Below are positions 35,205-44,100 of a stretch of DNA of 64,000 nt, piece after piece; positions within the stretch are counted from its first letter, which is position 1; each line of letters opens with the position of its first letter. The position numbers were made by a program, and so were the translations under genes. The DNA lies in NCBI RefSeq assembly GCF_003254625.1, contig NZ_QJRJ01000069.1, forward strand, positions 1 to 64,000. The letters run 5' to 3'. The notes under the pieces are model-generated. The model saw nothing but the letters and a program-made list of their open reading frames with translations, was not told the DNA's origin and searched no databases. The DNA is from Flavobacterium ginsenosidimutans. Lineage in GTDB: Bacteria > Bacteroidota > Bacteroidia > Flavobacteriales > Flavobacteriaceae.

Positions 35205-37322
35205 TTACTTCTTCACCATTTCAGAAAGAATTTCAATTTCTCTTTCAGAAGCATTTTTTGGTGGATTTGAATATAATTTCAAAATTTCATCATCAAATTG
35301 ATTTTTGAAACTTTCACTTTCAATATCTCTTATATTCAAAAGTGCTTTTGATCTTACATAAGTCGATTCACTTTTTAATGACATTGAATATAATTTCTTA
35401 ATATCTTCTTCCTCAAAATCAGTTGATTTCCAATTTGAATATTTCAAAATAAATTGAGAAAATAACAATGAAGCCTTATTATTGTTGATATTCTTCTTTA
35501 ATGAATGTTGTAAAAGTGAAAAACTAGAAACATTTTTGATGTTCTCCCCTATTGCACTTTCAATTGCAATTCGTTCTGGTTTAGTTTCAACTTTAAAATA
35601 TTTGTTGATTTCTTTTAAAGAATTATTGATGCTGTTTTCTTCTTTTTTACCCTTTTCTTCCCAGGCATCTTTCAATCCAACAGTTTTGTTAAATACTAAT
35701 TTTGAAGCAGTTGAGTCTTTATCAACAGTAAAATAACCTAAACGTTGAAACTGAAATTTATCTTCATTTTGAACTGTTGATAAACTTGGTTCAACAAATC
35801 CGGTTACAATTTCTAATGAATTTGGATTGACAAAATCTAAGAAATTTTTGTCTTTATAACTGTCTGGAGCTTCATCTGTAAACAAACGATCGTACAAACG
35901 AACTTCTGCTTCCAATGCATGTTTGATAGAAACCCAATGTAATGTTCCAGATACTTTTCTTTGGCTTGCTTCTGTTCCGCTTCCGCTTAAAGAATCAGTA
36001 TCATATGTTACATGAATTTCTGTAATATTTCCTTCGGAATCTTTTACAACTGATTCTCCTTTAATGATATAAGCATTCTTAAGACGAACTTCTTTTCCTA
36101 AAGTCAAACGGAAATATTTAGCTGGAGCTTCTTCTAAAAAATCCTCTCTTTCAATGTATAATTCACGAGAAAAAGGCACTTTTCTGAAACCTGCATTTTC
36201 ATCTTCTTGATTATTTTCAGCTTCCAACCACTCCTCTTTTTCTTCTGGATAATTTGTAATTACCAATTTTACAGGATCTAAAACAGCCATTACGCGAGGT
36301 GCAATTTTGTTCAAATCTTCACGAATACAAAATTCTAAAACCGATACATTAATCAAATTATCACGTTTTGCAATACCAATTGTATTAGCAAAATTACGTA
36401 AAGAAGCAGCTGTATAACCACGTCTTCTTAATCCAGAAATGGTTGACATTCTTGGATCATCCCAACCGTTAACATGCTTTTCCTTAACTAGTTGCTGTAA
36501 TTTTCTTTTACTAACAACAGTATGCGATAAGTTACGTCTTGCGAATTCTCTTTGCTTTGGACGCAGTTTATTATCATCAAAAATCTGATCTAAAAACCAA
36601 TCATATAATTCACGGTGAGGCAAGAATTCTAATGTACAAAATGAGTGAGAAATCTGCTCTAAATAATCACTTTGTCCGTGTGCCCAATCGTACATTGGAT
36701 ATATTTTCCAGGCATCTCCAGTTCTATGGTGTTCTTTATGTAAAATTCGGTACATAATTGGATCACGCATTAACATGTTTGTTGATTTCATGTCAATTTT
36801 AGCACGAAGAATATGTGTACCAGCCTCAAATTCACCATTTTTCATTCTTTCGAATAAATCTAAATTTTCTTCAACAGAACGATTTCTAAATGGAGAATCG
36901 GTTCCAGTTGTAGATGGAGTTCCTTTTTGAATCGCCATATCTTCAGAAGATTGGCTATCAACATACGCTTTATCTTTTTTAATTAATAAAACTGCCCAAT
37001 CGTATAATTGTTGGAAATAATCTGATGCATAACATTCTTCTGCCCAAGTATATCCTAACCATTCTACATCTTTTTTAATAGCATCAACAAATTCCTGTTC
37101 TTCTTTTTCAGGGTTTGTATCATCAAAACGTAAATTCACAGGAGATTGATAATCAATTCCTAAACCAAAATTTAAAGCAATAGAACTTGCGTGCCCTATG
37201 TGTAAATAACCATTAGGTTCTGGTGGAAAACGAAAGCGAAGTTTAGTATTTGAAAGACCTGATTTTACGTCTTCCTCTATGATTTGTTCAATAAAATTGA
37301 GTGATTTCTCTTCTGATGCCAT
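35205..37322 (-). CDS. glnS: Glutaminyl-tRNA synthetase with a long C-terminal extension
   Basis: 705 residues. RFPPEPNGYLHIGHASS carries the HIGH motif (41-44). SHTVVSKRKLQQLV is the KMSKS-type loop and NVSVLEFCIREDLNKIAPRV is family-typical. The catalytic and anticodon parts end near residue 560 (LGYFTVDKDSTASKLVFNKT). About 143 further residues, Asn/Lys/Ser-rich and helical, follow with no domain I can name; usual bacterial GlnRS has about 555 residues. Some relatives carry a YqeY-like domain there, but I do not see that signature. A -7 element lies upstream. Confidence 0.92.
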   Translation of the reverse strand: MASEEKSLNFIEQIIEEDVKSGLSNTKLRFRFPPEPNGYLHIGHASSIALNFGLGIDYQSPVNLRFDDTNPEKEEQEFVDAIKKDVEWLGYTWAEECYASDYFQQLYDWAVLLIKKDKAYVDSQSSEDMAIQKGTPSTTGTDSPFRNRSVEENLDLFERMKNGEFEAGTHILRAKIDMKSTNMLMRDPIMYRILHKEHHRTGDAWKIYPMYDWAHGQSDYLEQISHSFCTLEFLPHRELYDWFLDQIFDDNKLRPKQREFARRNLSHTVVSKRKLQQLVKEKHVNGWDDPRMSTISGLRRRGYTAASLRNFANTIGIAKRDNLINVSVLEFCIREDLNKIAPRVMAVLDPVKLVITNYPEEKEEWLEAENNQEDENAGFRKVPFSRELYIEREDFLEEAPAKYFRLTLGKEVRLKNAYIIKGESVVKDSEGNITEIHVTYDTDSLSGSGTEASQRKVSGTLHWVSIKHALEAEVRLYDRLFTDEAPDSYKDKNFLDFVNPNSLEIVTGFVEPSLSTVQNEDKFQFQRLGYFTVDKDSTASKLVFNKTVGLKDAWEEKGKKEENSINNSLKEINKYFKVETKPERIAIESAIGENIKNVSSFSLLQHSLKKNINNNKASLLFSQFILKYSNWKSTDFEEEDIKKLYSMSLKSESTYVRSKALLNIRDIESESFKNQFDDEILKLYSNPPKNASEREIEILSEMVKK

Positions 37323-37341
37323 TATTTTATAGTAATTTTAG

Positions 37342-37349
37342 CAAAGATA
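37342..37349 (-). promoter_or_regulatory. -7 element of glnS
   Basis: The minus strand reads TATCTTTG, 19 bases before the ATG at 37322. Confidence 0.55.
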
Positions 37350-37439
37350 AAAAAAAGGTTTCAGGTTTCAGGTTTAAAGTTATTTAAGTGGCGCAAAACA
37401 TGAAACGTTAAACTTAAAATCTTCAATTAGTTTATTTAG

Positions 37440-37447
37440 TATTTTTG
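37440..37447 (+). promoter_or_regulatory. -7 element of the toxin-antitoxin pair
   Basis: TATTTTTG, full TAnnTTTG match, 17 bases upstream of the ATG at 37465. Confidence 0.5.
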
Positions 37448-37464
37448 TATAAATATTCAGAATT

Positions 37465-37686
37465 ATGAGACAATTAACCGTTACAATTCCAGACGATTTT
37501 TACGAAACATTTATTAGTTTTTTCAAACATGTTCCAGACGTTTCTATAGATGAAAATGTTGAGAATGAAATTCCATTATGGCAACAAGAAATGGTTTTGG
37601 ATCGTATAAAAAATGCTAAACCAGAGGATTTTATTAGTTGGGAAGAGTCTAAAAAAAGACTCAATGCTAAATGGAATAAGAAGTAA
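37465..37686 (+). CDS. Antitoxin component of a ParE/RelE-type pair
   Basis: 73 residues. The N-terminus TVTIPDDFYETFISFFKHVP resembles a short DNA-binding beta strand and helix, followed by an acidic-to-basic linker and a charged tail that would wrap the toxin. The stop overlaps the toxin start (TAATG), the typical coupling of a toxin-antitoxin operon. Antitoxin identity is inferred mainly from context. Confidence 0.65.
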   Translation: MRQLTVTIPDDFYETFISFFKHVPDVSIDENVENEIPLWQQEMVLDRIKNAKPEDFISWEESKKRLNAKWNKK

Positions 37687-37982
37687 TGTTCGAAATAAAT
37701 ATTCTCTTAAGAGCTGAATTAGAAGTAGATGAAATTGCTGAATATTATGAATCTCTTTCTAATGGTTTAGGAACAAAATTTTTTAATGAATATCAAAAGT
37801 ATGTAGATACTTTAAATACATTTCCATTTTTTGAAGAAAAGTATAATATAGTTAGAACCTTACCTTTGAAAAAATTCCCATACACTATTCATTTTACAGT
37901 TGATGAAATTAACAAAATAGTTACAGTATACGCTGTAACATCCAATTATCAAAATCCAAACACTACAAGAATAAAACTATAA
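37686..37982 (+). CDS. RelE/ParE-family toxin
   Basis: 98 residues with the ParE/RelE pattern: INILLRAELEVDEIAEYYES at the N-terminus, GTKFFNEYQKYVDTLNTFP in the middle and RTLPLKKFPYTIHFTVDE at the fold's beta core. Family members cleave ribosome-bound mRNA or poison gyrase; which applies here cannot be read. The folB gene begins 3 bases after the stop, an odd neighbour that may share its message. Confidence 0.75.
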   Translation: MFEINILLRAELEVDEIAEYYESLSNGLGTKFFNEYQKYVDTLNTFPFFEEKYNIVRTLPLKKFPYTIHFTVDEINKIVTVYAVTSNYQNPNTTRIKL

Positions 37983-37984
37983 AA

Positions 37985-38344
37985 ATGGGAGTTATTAAAC
38001 TTAAAAACATTCGCACTTTTTCTTATCACGGATGTTTAATTGAAGAAGGAAAAATTGGATCTGATTATACTGTTGATCTAAAAATTAAAACCAATTTACA
38101 GAAATCAGCAGAAACAGATCATCTTTTAGACACTGTTGACTATGTTCATTTGAACAAAATTGTAGCAGAAGAAATGGCAATTCGTTCGCATTTATTAGAA
38201 CATGTTGCTAAAAGAATCAATATTCGCGTACTTGCAGAGATAGAAACAGTAGAAAAAACAACAGTTTGGGTTTCTAAAATTAATCCGCCTATTGGTGGTG
38301 ATGTTGAGTCAGTTACTATAAAAATGACGGAAATTAGAAAGTAA
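37985..38344 (+). CDS. folB: Dihydroneopterin aldolase
   Basis: 119 residues. IRTFSYHGCLIEEGKIGSDY has the FolB signature (HGCLxEE), and FSYHG, DYVHLNKIVAEEMA and WVSKINPPIGGDVESVTI fill the rest of the fold. It converts dihydroneopterin to hydroxymethyl-dihydropterin and glycolaldehyde in folate synthesis. It lies 3 bases after the toxin gene and may depend on that transcript. Confidence 0.92.
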   Translation: MGVIKLKNIRTFSYHGCLIEEGKIGSDYTVDLKIKTNLQKSAETDHLLDTVDYVHLNKIVAEEMAIRSHLLEHVAKRINIRVLAEIETVEKTTVWVSKINPPIGGDVESVTIKMTEIRK

Positions 38345-38392
38345 TCATTGCAATTAAATCTGTATTTTTTTAAAATAGTTCATTCGAAACTT

Positions 38393-38421
38393 TTGAAATT
38401 TAAAGATTTTAGTTACTTTTG
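38393..38421 (+). promoter_or_regulatory. tRNA-Cys promoter
   Basis: TTG at 38393-38395, an 18-base spacer and TACTTTTG at 38414-38421, 17 bases before the tRNA. Confidence 0.7.
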
Positions 38422-38438
38422 CCAACCGTTCAAGTAAT

Positions 38439-38509
38439 GGCGTCGTGGCCGAGCGGCTAGGCTGGGCTCTGCAAAAGCTCCTACTCCGGTTCGAATCCGG
38501 ACGATGCCT
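38439..38509 (+). tRNA. tRNA-Cys (GCA)
   Basis: A cloverleaf can be folded by hand. The acceptor GGCGTCG pairs with CGATGCC (one G-T). The D arm is GCC/GGC. The anticodon loop CTGCAAA carries GCA, and the T stem/loop is TCCGG-TTCGAAT-CCGGA. The discriminator base is T, as cysteine tRNAs require. CCA is not encoded. 71 bases. Confidence 0.93.
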
Positions 38510-38510
38510 C

Positions 38511-38540
38511 AAAAAGAGATACAGAAATGTGTCTCTTTTT
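38511..38540 (+). terminator. tRNA-Cys terminator
   Basis: AAAAAGAGATAC pairs with GTGTCTCTTTTT (one G-T), then a T-run. Confidence 0.75.
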
Positions 38541-38565
38541 TTTATGCCTAAACTTTCCACAATCT

Positions 38566-38743
38566 TGTCATTTCGACGAAGGAGAAATCTCCACGAGAAG
38601 CTCTACAAAGATTGGATAATTGTTGCGGAGTTACTTGTGGAGATTTCTCCTTCGTCGAAATGACAAACTAGACTTAAAAACTTTTCTAATAATCAACTTT
38701 GTCAAAGTTTTAATGAGATTGCTTCGTTCCTCGCAATGACTTA
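38566..38743. repeat. Large extragenic inverted-repeat element
   Basis: Perfect 29-bp inverted arms at 38566-38594 and 38637-38665 (arm begins TGTCATTTCGACGAAGGAGA) around a 42-base loop. A second palindrome-derived unit, GATTGCTTCGTTCCTCGCAA, lies nearby at about 38715-38734. This resembles REP/MITE-like elements frequent in Bacteroidota. No ORF inside. Confidence 0.8.
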
Positions 38744-38754
38744 TAAACACAAAA

Positions 38755-38777
38755 AAACCTCTGAAATTCAGAGGTTT
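38755..38777 (-). terminator. Terminator of the rnr-GIN-LysE run
   Basis: Perfect 11-bp stem AAACCTCTGAA/TTCAGAGGTTT with a T-run on the minus strand. Confidence 0.75.
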
Positions 38778-38804
38778 AATTTTATATTTTTGAGTTATTA
38801 ACAA

Positions 38805-39488
38805 CTACTTATTTTCTATTTTTTCAAAAGCATTTTTAACCATTTCTTTTTCTTTTGGAAACCAGCCTTGGATCATTAATACAAATCCAAAAACCATTAA
38901 AACAATACTAATACCCTTTTTAATTTTAAGAATATTAGTTGGTGTCATTTTAGATTTTAATTGTTTGGCTAACAAAATTTTAATGCAGTCAACTAATAAA
39001 TAAGTTATAATCACTGCAGCAAAAAAAGTGAACATTCTTGAATTCTGCATTTCTAATTTTGGTCCAACCGAAATAATAACAGCAAGCCAGAAACCAAGTA
39101 CACCAATGTTGATAACGTTTAGTAAAAAACCTTTTGCAAATAAACTTCCGTAGTTTCTTTTTAAGATATCACGATCAATTTCTTCGTCATTAATTTTTTC
39201 CTCTTTTTTCAATTTTACAAATGAAATAATGCCGTACGATAGCATAATTATTCCCCCAAAAATAAAGAGTGCAGGTTTATCTTTTAAACTGGAAATCAAT
39301 CTATAACTTCCTAAATATGCTATAGCAATAAAAAAAATATCGCCTAATACTACTCCAAAATCAAAAGCAATTGCAGCTCTAAATCCTTTTGTAATACTGG
39401 TTTCTAATAGAACAAAAAATACTGGACCTACCATAAAGCTAAGAACAAGTCCCCATGGCAGTCCAGCCAGAATATCATTTATCATCAA
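38805..39488 (-). CDS. LysE/RhtB-type transporter
   Basis: 227 residues with about six spans. The start GLPWGLVLSFMVGPVFFVLL includes the family GPxFF-type motif. The FDFGVVLGDIFFIAIAYLGS region and the final FGFVLMIQGW span are typical. LysE-type proteins export amino acids or related metabolites across the inner membrane; the substrate is unknown. It is the last gene of a leftward run with the GIN-domain gene (10 bases upstream) and rnr. Confidence 0.8.
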   Translation of the reverse strand: MMINDILAGLPWGLVLSFMVGPVFFVLLETSITKGFRAAIAFDFGVVLGDIFFIAIAYLGSYRLISSLKDKPALFIFGGIIMLSYGIISFVKLKKEEKINDEEIDRDILKRNYGSLFAKGFLLNVINIGVLGFWLAVIISVGPKLEMQNSRMFTFFAAVIITYLLVDCIKILLAKQLKSKMTPTNILKIKKGISIVLMVFGFVLMIQGWFPKEKEMVKNAFEKIENK

Positions 39489-39498
39489 ATATCTTGTG

Positions 39499-40167
39499 TT
39501 ATTTTACTTCTTCGATTTTACCTCCAAAAACTGTTTTCTGATTAATTTGTTTCGGTTTCCCATAAATATAAATAGAGCCTCCTGCGCTCACTTTTGCATC
39601 GACAAGGGTTGAAGCATTAACATCAGCTTTTCCTCCCGCAGAAACGCTTACAGTAGTCTGAGATGTATTTAATTTACTTGCCAACAAATAACCGCCAGCT
39701 CCTAAACTTGCAACCTGATTTTCTGCTTTTCCAGTCAAAGTAATCGAACCTCCTGAAACAGAGCTTACTTTAAGTTTATCAACATTTAAATCAACATTAA
39801 TAATTCCACCTTCTTGTGCACTTACTTTAAATGAAGTTGCTTTGATAGCTTCATTGCTTGTTACAGTTGCTCCTTCATTAACATCAATCAGTTCTATATG
39901 TTTGTAATACAAAGTGATATCAAGATCATTTCCTGAAAGAAGTTTTGGAAAAGGCATTCTTAGTTTCAAGATACCATTTTTATTAACAGCTTCTACTTCT
40001 GCTTCTCTTGCGCCTTTTATAACAATTTTATTTTCAGATCCTTGAATTAATTTTACACTTAATTTATCAAATACTTTAACGGTATCAAAATCTCCTAACT
40101 CTTTGGTAACCTGACCAAAAGACATTTGTACAAATAAAATTGCTACTCCAATAATTAGCTTTCTCAT
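39499..40167 (-). CDS. GIN-domain (DUF2807) secreted protein
   Basis: 222 residues with a signal peptide (MRKLIIGVAILFVQMSFGQ). The beta-helix-like repeats characteristic of the GIN domain follow: FDTVKVFDKLSVKLIQGSEN, VDVNEG-type turns, VSAQEGGIINVDLNVDKLKV and VSAGGKADVNASTLVDAKVS. Function is unproven; the fold is widespread in Bacteroidota outer surfaces. 22 bases after rnr, 10 before the LysE-type gene. Confidence 0.85.
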   Translation of the reverse strand: MRKLIIGVAILFVQMSFGQVTKELGDFDTVKVFDKLSVKLIQGSENKIVIKGAREAEVEAVNKNGILKLRMPFPKLLSGNDLDITLYYKHIELIDVNEGATVTSNEAIKATSFKVSAQEGGIINVDLNVDKLKVSSVSGGSITLTGKAENQVASLGAGGYLLASKLNTSQTTVSVSAGGKADVNASTLVDAKVSAGGSIYIYGKPKQINQKTVFGGKIEEVK

Positions 40168-40189
40168 ACTTTTATTTTTAAATTAATAC

Positions 40190-42370
40190 TTATTGTGCTC
40201 TTCTTAAAAAATGAAAATCAAGTTGTTTTTTAACTAAATCTGCATTTTTTACTTTAACATAAATTTCGTCTCCTAACTGCAATAAATTATTTGAATTAGC
40301 TCCAACCAAAGCATATTGCCTTTCGTCAAAAGTATAGTAATCCTCTTTTATTTCTCTGATTCTTACCATTCCTTCGCATTTGTTAGAAACGATTTCAACA
40401 TAAATTCCCCATTCTGTAACACCAGAAATAACACCAAGGAATTCTTCGTCCTGATGATCCTGCATGTATTTAACCTGCATGTACTTAATACTGTCACGCT
40501 CAGCATTTGTTGCTAAGTTTTCCATGTTTGAACAATGCAGACATTTGGTTTCGTAAGTTTCTTCATCTACAGAAGCTCCTCCGTCTAAATAATACTGTAG
40601 CAATCTGTGTACCATAACGTCTGGATAACGACGAATTGGCGATGTAAAATGGCTGTAATAATCAAAAGCTAAACCATAATGACCAATATTATCAGTCGAA
40701 TATTTGGCTTTGCTCATACTTCTAATAGCAAGAGTATCAATAAGATTTTGTTCTTTCTTACCGTTTACTTCTTCCATTAAAGCATTTATTGATTTGGCTA
40801 TATCACCTTTTGTTCTAAAATCAATCTTATAACCAAATTTAGCAATTACGGTTTGCATTGCAATTAACTTATCTTCATTTGGTTCGTCGTGAATACGGTA
40901 AACAAATGTTTTCTTTTGTTTTCCAATGTATTCTGCTACTTTTCTGTTAGCCAAAAGCATAAATTCTTCAATCAAATGATTGGCATCTTTTGATATTTTA
41001 AAATATACTCCTTCTGGTTCTCCTTCTTCGTTAAGATTAAATTTCACTTCAACTTTATCAAAAGAAATAGCACCTTGCTGCATTCTTTTCTTTCTTAAAA
41101 TCTTAGCTAATTCATCTAGTTTCAAAGTAGCTTCTCTAATTTCATCTGAAACCACATACGATTCTTCAGTAATAGAAACATCAACCGGAATGGTATTATC
41201 TTTTGTTTCAATGATATATTGTGCTTCTTCATAAGCAAAACGCTGATCTGAATAAATTACTGTTCTTCCAAACCATTGGTTAATAACTTGCGCAGTTGGA
41301 GAAACTTCAAATATAGCAGAGAAAGTATATTTCTCCTCATTTGGACGTAACGAACAAGCAAAGTTAGACAAAACTTCAGGAAGCATTGGTACTACTCTAT
41401 CTACCAAATAAACCGAAGTAGCACGCTGATAAGCTTCATCATCTAGGATTGTTCCTTCTTCCAAATAGTATGAAACATCGGCAATGTGAATACCAATTTC
41501 AAAGTTTCCATTCTCTAATTTTTTGAATGACAAGGCATCATCAAAATCTTTTGCATCTTTTGGATCAATCGTAAATGTAAGCGTATCGCGCATATCACGA
41601 CGTTTTGCAATCTCAGATTCCTGAATCGAAGTATCCAGTTTTTGTGCAAAAACTTCAACTTCAACAGGGAAATCTGCAGGCAATCCATATTCTGCTAGAA
41701 TAGCATGAATTTCAGTATTATGTTCACCAGGTTTTCCTAAAACTCTAATTACAGATCCAAACGGACTATCGGCTCTTTTTGGCCAATCTTCAATCTTAAC
41801 TAAAACAACATCACCGTTTTCTGCTTCACCAATTTTATCTTTAGGGATAAAAATATCGGTATACATTTTAGGATTTGCAGTAGAAACAAAAGCAAAATTT
41901 GGCTGCATATCAATTACACCAACAAACTCTGTTTTATCTCTTTCTATAACTTCAATTACTTCACCTTCAGGTCTTTTTCCTTTTCTTCTGTTATAAACAT
42001 AAACTTTTACTTTGTCTTTGTCTAATGCACGATTCAAATTATTGGTCGGAATAAAAACATCTTCTTCAAACTCATCACAAATAAAATATGCCGTTTTCCT
42101 GCTCGTCATATCTATTGTTCCTTCGTAGTAATCCTGACTAACTGCTTTAATTAAGTACTTTCCAGGTTCTGTTTCTATAATTTTCTTCTGAGCTGCAAGA
42201 ATCTTTAAATCTTTTATAATCTGATTTCTGCTTTTTGTATCGTCTAATTCTAGCTTTGCTCCTATTTGTTTGTAATTGAAAGGTTTATTAGCATTTTGCG
42301 ATAAAATCTTAAGTATTTTTCCAGAGAAATCTTTCTCCTTTTTTATCGGCTTTCTAATTTTCTTACTCAT
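40190..42370 (-). CDS. rnr: Ribonuclease R
   Basis: 726 residues. A winged-helix N-terminus (KILKILSQNANKPFNYKQIG) and OB-type cold-shock regions come first. The RNB catalytic domain follows (TIDPKDAKDFDDALSF with the metal-binding aspartates, and GLAFDYYSHFTSPIRRYPD). The S1 domain (GVISGVTEWGIYVEIVSNKC) ends near the C-terminus. It is a processive 3'-5' exoribonuclease of structured RNA. First gene of the leftward run with GIN and LysE-type genes. Confidence 0.95.
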   Translation of the reverse strand: MSKKIRKPIKKEKDFSGKILKILSQNANKPFNYKQIGAKLELDDTKSRNQIIKDLKILAAQKKIIETEPGKYLIKAVSQDYYEGTIDMTSRKTAYFICDEFEEDVFIPTNNLNRALDKDKVKVYVYNRRKGKRPEGEVIEVIERDKTEFVGVIDMQPNFAFVSTANPKMYTDIFIPKDKIGEAENGDVVLVKIEDWPKRADSPFGSVIRVLGKPGEHNTEIHAILAEYGLPADFPVEVEVFAQKLDTSIQESEIAKRRDMRDTLTFTIDPKDAKDFDDALSFKKLENGNFEIGIHIADVSYYLEEGTILDDEAYQRATSVYLVDRVVPMLPEVLSNFACSLRPNEEKYTFSAIFEVSPTAQVINQWFGRTVIYSDQRFAYEEAQYIIETKDNTIPVDVSITEESYVVSDEIREATLKLDELAKILRKKRMQQGAISFDKVEVKFNLNEEGEPEGVYFKISKDANHLIEEFMLLANRKVAEYIGKQKKTFVYRIHDEPNEDKLIAMQTVIAKFGYKIDFRTKGDIAKSINALMEEVNGKKEQNLIDTLAIRSMSKAKYSTDNIGHYGLAFDYYSHFTSPIRRYPDVMVHRLLQYYLDGGASVDEETYETKCLHCSNMENLATNAERDSIKYMQVKYMQDHQDEEFLGVISGVTEWGIYVEIVSNKCEGMVRIREIKEDYYTFDERQYALVGANSNNLLQLGDEIYVKVKNADLVKKQLDFHFLRRAQ

Positions 42371-42480
42371 ATATCTTTTCTTATAAGGTTTAAAATTACA
42401 AATAAGAAATCAGATAATACTTTTTAACAAATAGAATTATTAAAAATATAACTTTTCGTACATTTACAAAAAGACCTAAA

Positions 42481-42714
42481 ATGGAAAGCTTCAAAACGAT
42501 TGCCGTATTCAATTATCTGCACGAAACCGTGGTTCTCAAACACTTACTAGAACAAGAAGGAATCCCTTATTTTTTCGAAAACGAAATGACGCTCTCCGTC
42601 GTTCCATTATACTCAGCAGCACTGGGCGGAATCAAACTCAAAGTTCATCCAAACGATTTCGAACAAGTTCAAGAAATACTGGACAATCTCAACAATCCTC
42701 TCAAAATAGTCTGA
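42481..42714 (+). CDS. DUF2007-type putative signal-transducing protein
   Basis: 77 residues. FKTIAVFNYLHETVVLKHLL and LGGIKLKVHPNDFEQVQEIL give the short alpha-beta DUF2007 fold, seen with CheY-like helices in many bacteria. No partner lies nearby and it stands alone on the plus strand. Function not established. Confidence 0.7.
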   Translation: MESFKTIAVFNYLHETVVLKHLLEQEGIPYFFENEMTLSVVPLYSAALGGIKLKVHPNDFEQVQEILDNLNNPLKIV

Positions 42715-42962
42715 AACAAAATTCAAACGAACTAAAAACAGAGTCAAATTCAATTCAAAAAAATTTTTTTTTCCTTTTCAACTTTTTTAGTTTTCAACAT
42801 ATATTAAATACAACAAAAAAGATTTTTAAAAATTTAAAAAAATTTGATGGTTATTATAGTGTGTTAATATGTCGAATAATTTTTTTTTTGAAGTCATTGA
42901 AATCTCGTTTTACTTATTTATTCTGAGTTATCAACATATTTATTTTTAGTTAAATGATTAAT

Positions 42963-43190
42963 TTATAAGACTTTTTGTATTTTAATTAACAACGGTTGAC
43001 AACCAAATTTGAATTGATTTTGTAGATAAGTTGATATGTTGATTTCTGTTGAAAATGGTGTTTTTGGTATTGATAACTTTTCTAAAAATTCACGAAACTT
43101 TTCTTGCATATTTAAATCCAGTTTTGGATTAGGTATTTTTTTGAAACAACCAAAAAAAACTTCTAATTTTCTTTTCGAACTTATTAACAT
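42963..43190 (-). CDS. Doubtful 75-residue ORF
   Basis: 75 residues, basic and mixed helix/strand (NMQEKFREFLEKLSIPKTPF). No signal or motif recognised. It lies alone in an AT-rich gap with no promoter seen, so it may be chance or a gene remnant. Kept only so that the region is not left unexplained. Confidence 0.2.
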   Translation of the reverse strand: MLISSKRKLEVFFGCFKKIPNPKLDLNMQEKFREFLEKLSIPKTPFSTEINISTYLQNQFKFGCQPLLIKIQKVL

Positions 43191-43480
43191 TTTCTGTTAA
43201 CTTAAAGTTAATTGAATATCAAGCAATTACAAACTCCTATTAACACCTCAAAATTTTAACAAATATTTTGTTTATTCTTTATTGATTATGAGATAGTTAT
43301 AGAGTTATCAAAATTGTTAATAACCTATAAGGTTTTGACAGTAAGATAGTTGTGATTCTTGTTTTTTGAAATGAATTTGAAGAATCTACGCAAACTTATA
43401 TTAGAATGTTTATATAGTATTGAAAAAGAAAATAATTTGTGAAAATTGGTGTAATTCGTGGCGAACATTTATTTATTGAG

Positions 43481-43488
43481 TAAATTTG
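43481..43488 (+). promoter_or_regulatory. -7 element of rpiB
   Basis: TAAATTTG, full TAnnTTTG match, 27 bases before the ATG at 43516. Confidence 0.5.
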
Positions 43489-43515
43489 CATCACACAACT
43501 TAATAGTATAGAAAA

Positions 43516-43947
43516 ATGAAAATTTCGATAGGAAACGATCACGCAGGTCCAGAATATAAAAAAGCAATTGTTGAATGGCTTACAGCAAAAGGATATGAGG
43601 TAACTAACTATGGTACAGATACTGATGCTTCTGTAGATTATCCAGATTTTGGACATCCAGTTGCAAATGATGTATCTGAAGGAAAAGCTGATTTTGGAAT
43701 CGTTATCTGCGGAAGCGGAAATGGAATTGCAATGACTGTTAATAAACATCCTAAAGTAAGAGCTGGTTTATGCTGGACTAAAGAAATTGCTTATTTAACT
43801 CGTTTACATAACGATGCAAACATTGTAAGTATTCCAGCGAGATTTACATCGATTCATCAAGCGGTTGAAATTGTTGAAACTTTCTTGAATACAGCTTTTG
43901 AAGGTGGAAGACACCAAAATAGAGTGAATAAAATTGCTTGTTCGTAA
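43516..43947 (+). CDS. rpiB: Ribose-5-phosphate isomerase B
   Basis: 143 residues. The RpiB/LacAB fold signature runs ISIGNDHAGPEYKKAIVEWL, GTDTDASVDYPDFGHPVAND, and GIVICGSGNGIAMTVNKHPK, with the catalytic Cys in ICGSGNG. It interconverts ribose 5-phosphate and ribulose 5-phosphate in the pentose phosphate pathway. Single gene with downstream hairpins. Confidence 0.94.
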   Translation: MKISIGNDHAGPEYKKAIVEWLTAKGYEVTNYGTDTDASVDYPDFGHPVANDVSEGKADFGIVICGSGNGIAMTVNKHPKVRAGLCWTKEIAYLTRLHNDANIVSIPARFTSIHQAVEIVETFLNTAFEGGRHQNRVNKIACS

Positions 43948-43995
43948 AAAGTCAAAAAAAAATTCGGTGCTTCGCACCTATTTAATAAACACACC

Positions 43996-44025
43996 GGGCG
44001 GATTTTTTAATTTGCCCTTTTTTTT
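43996..44025 (+). terminator. rpiB terminator
   Basis: GGGC/GCCC stem and an eight-T run; a smaller GGTGC/GCACC hairpin precedes it at about 43972. Confidence 0.55.
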
Positions 44026-44100
44026 GTTTAATGATTTGAAATTCAGTTATTTAAATTACCTTAAAAACATCATTTTTTGAGTTATCAACAATGTTAATAT

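Larger units (their letters stand above)
42715..43515. other. 800-base AT-rich intergenic region
   Basis: A very AT-rich gap with repeated short TTATCAACA/GTTAACA-like tracts, including one near-DnaA box (42928-42936), and the rpiB promoter at its right end. A 75-codon ORF at 42963-43190 is the only frame of note, and is doubtful. Confidence 0.4.
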
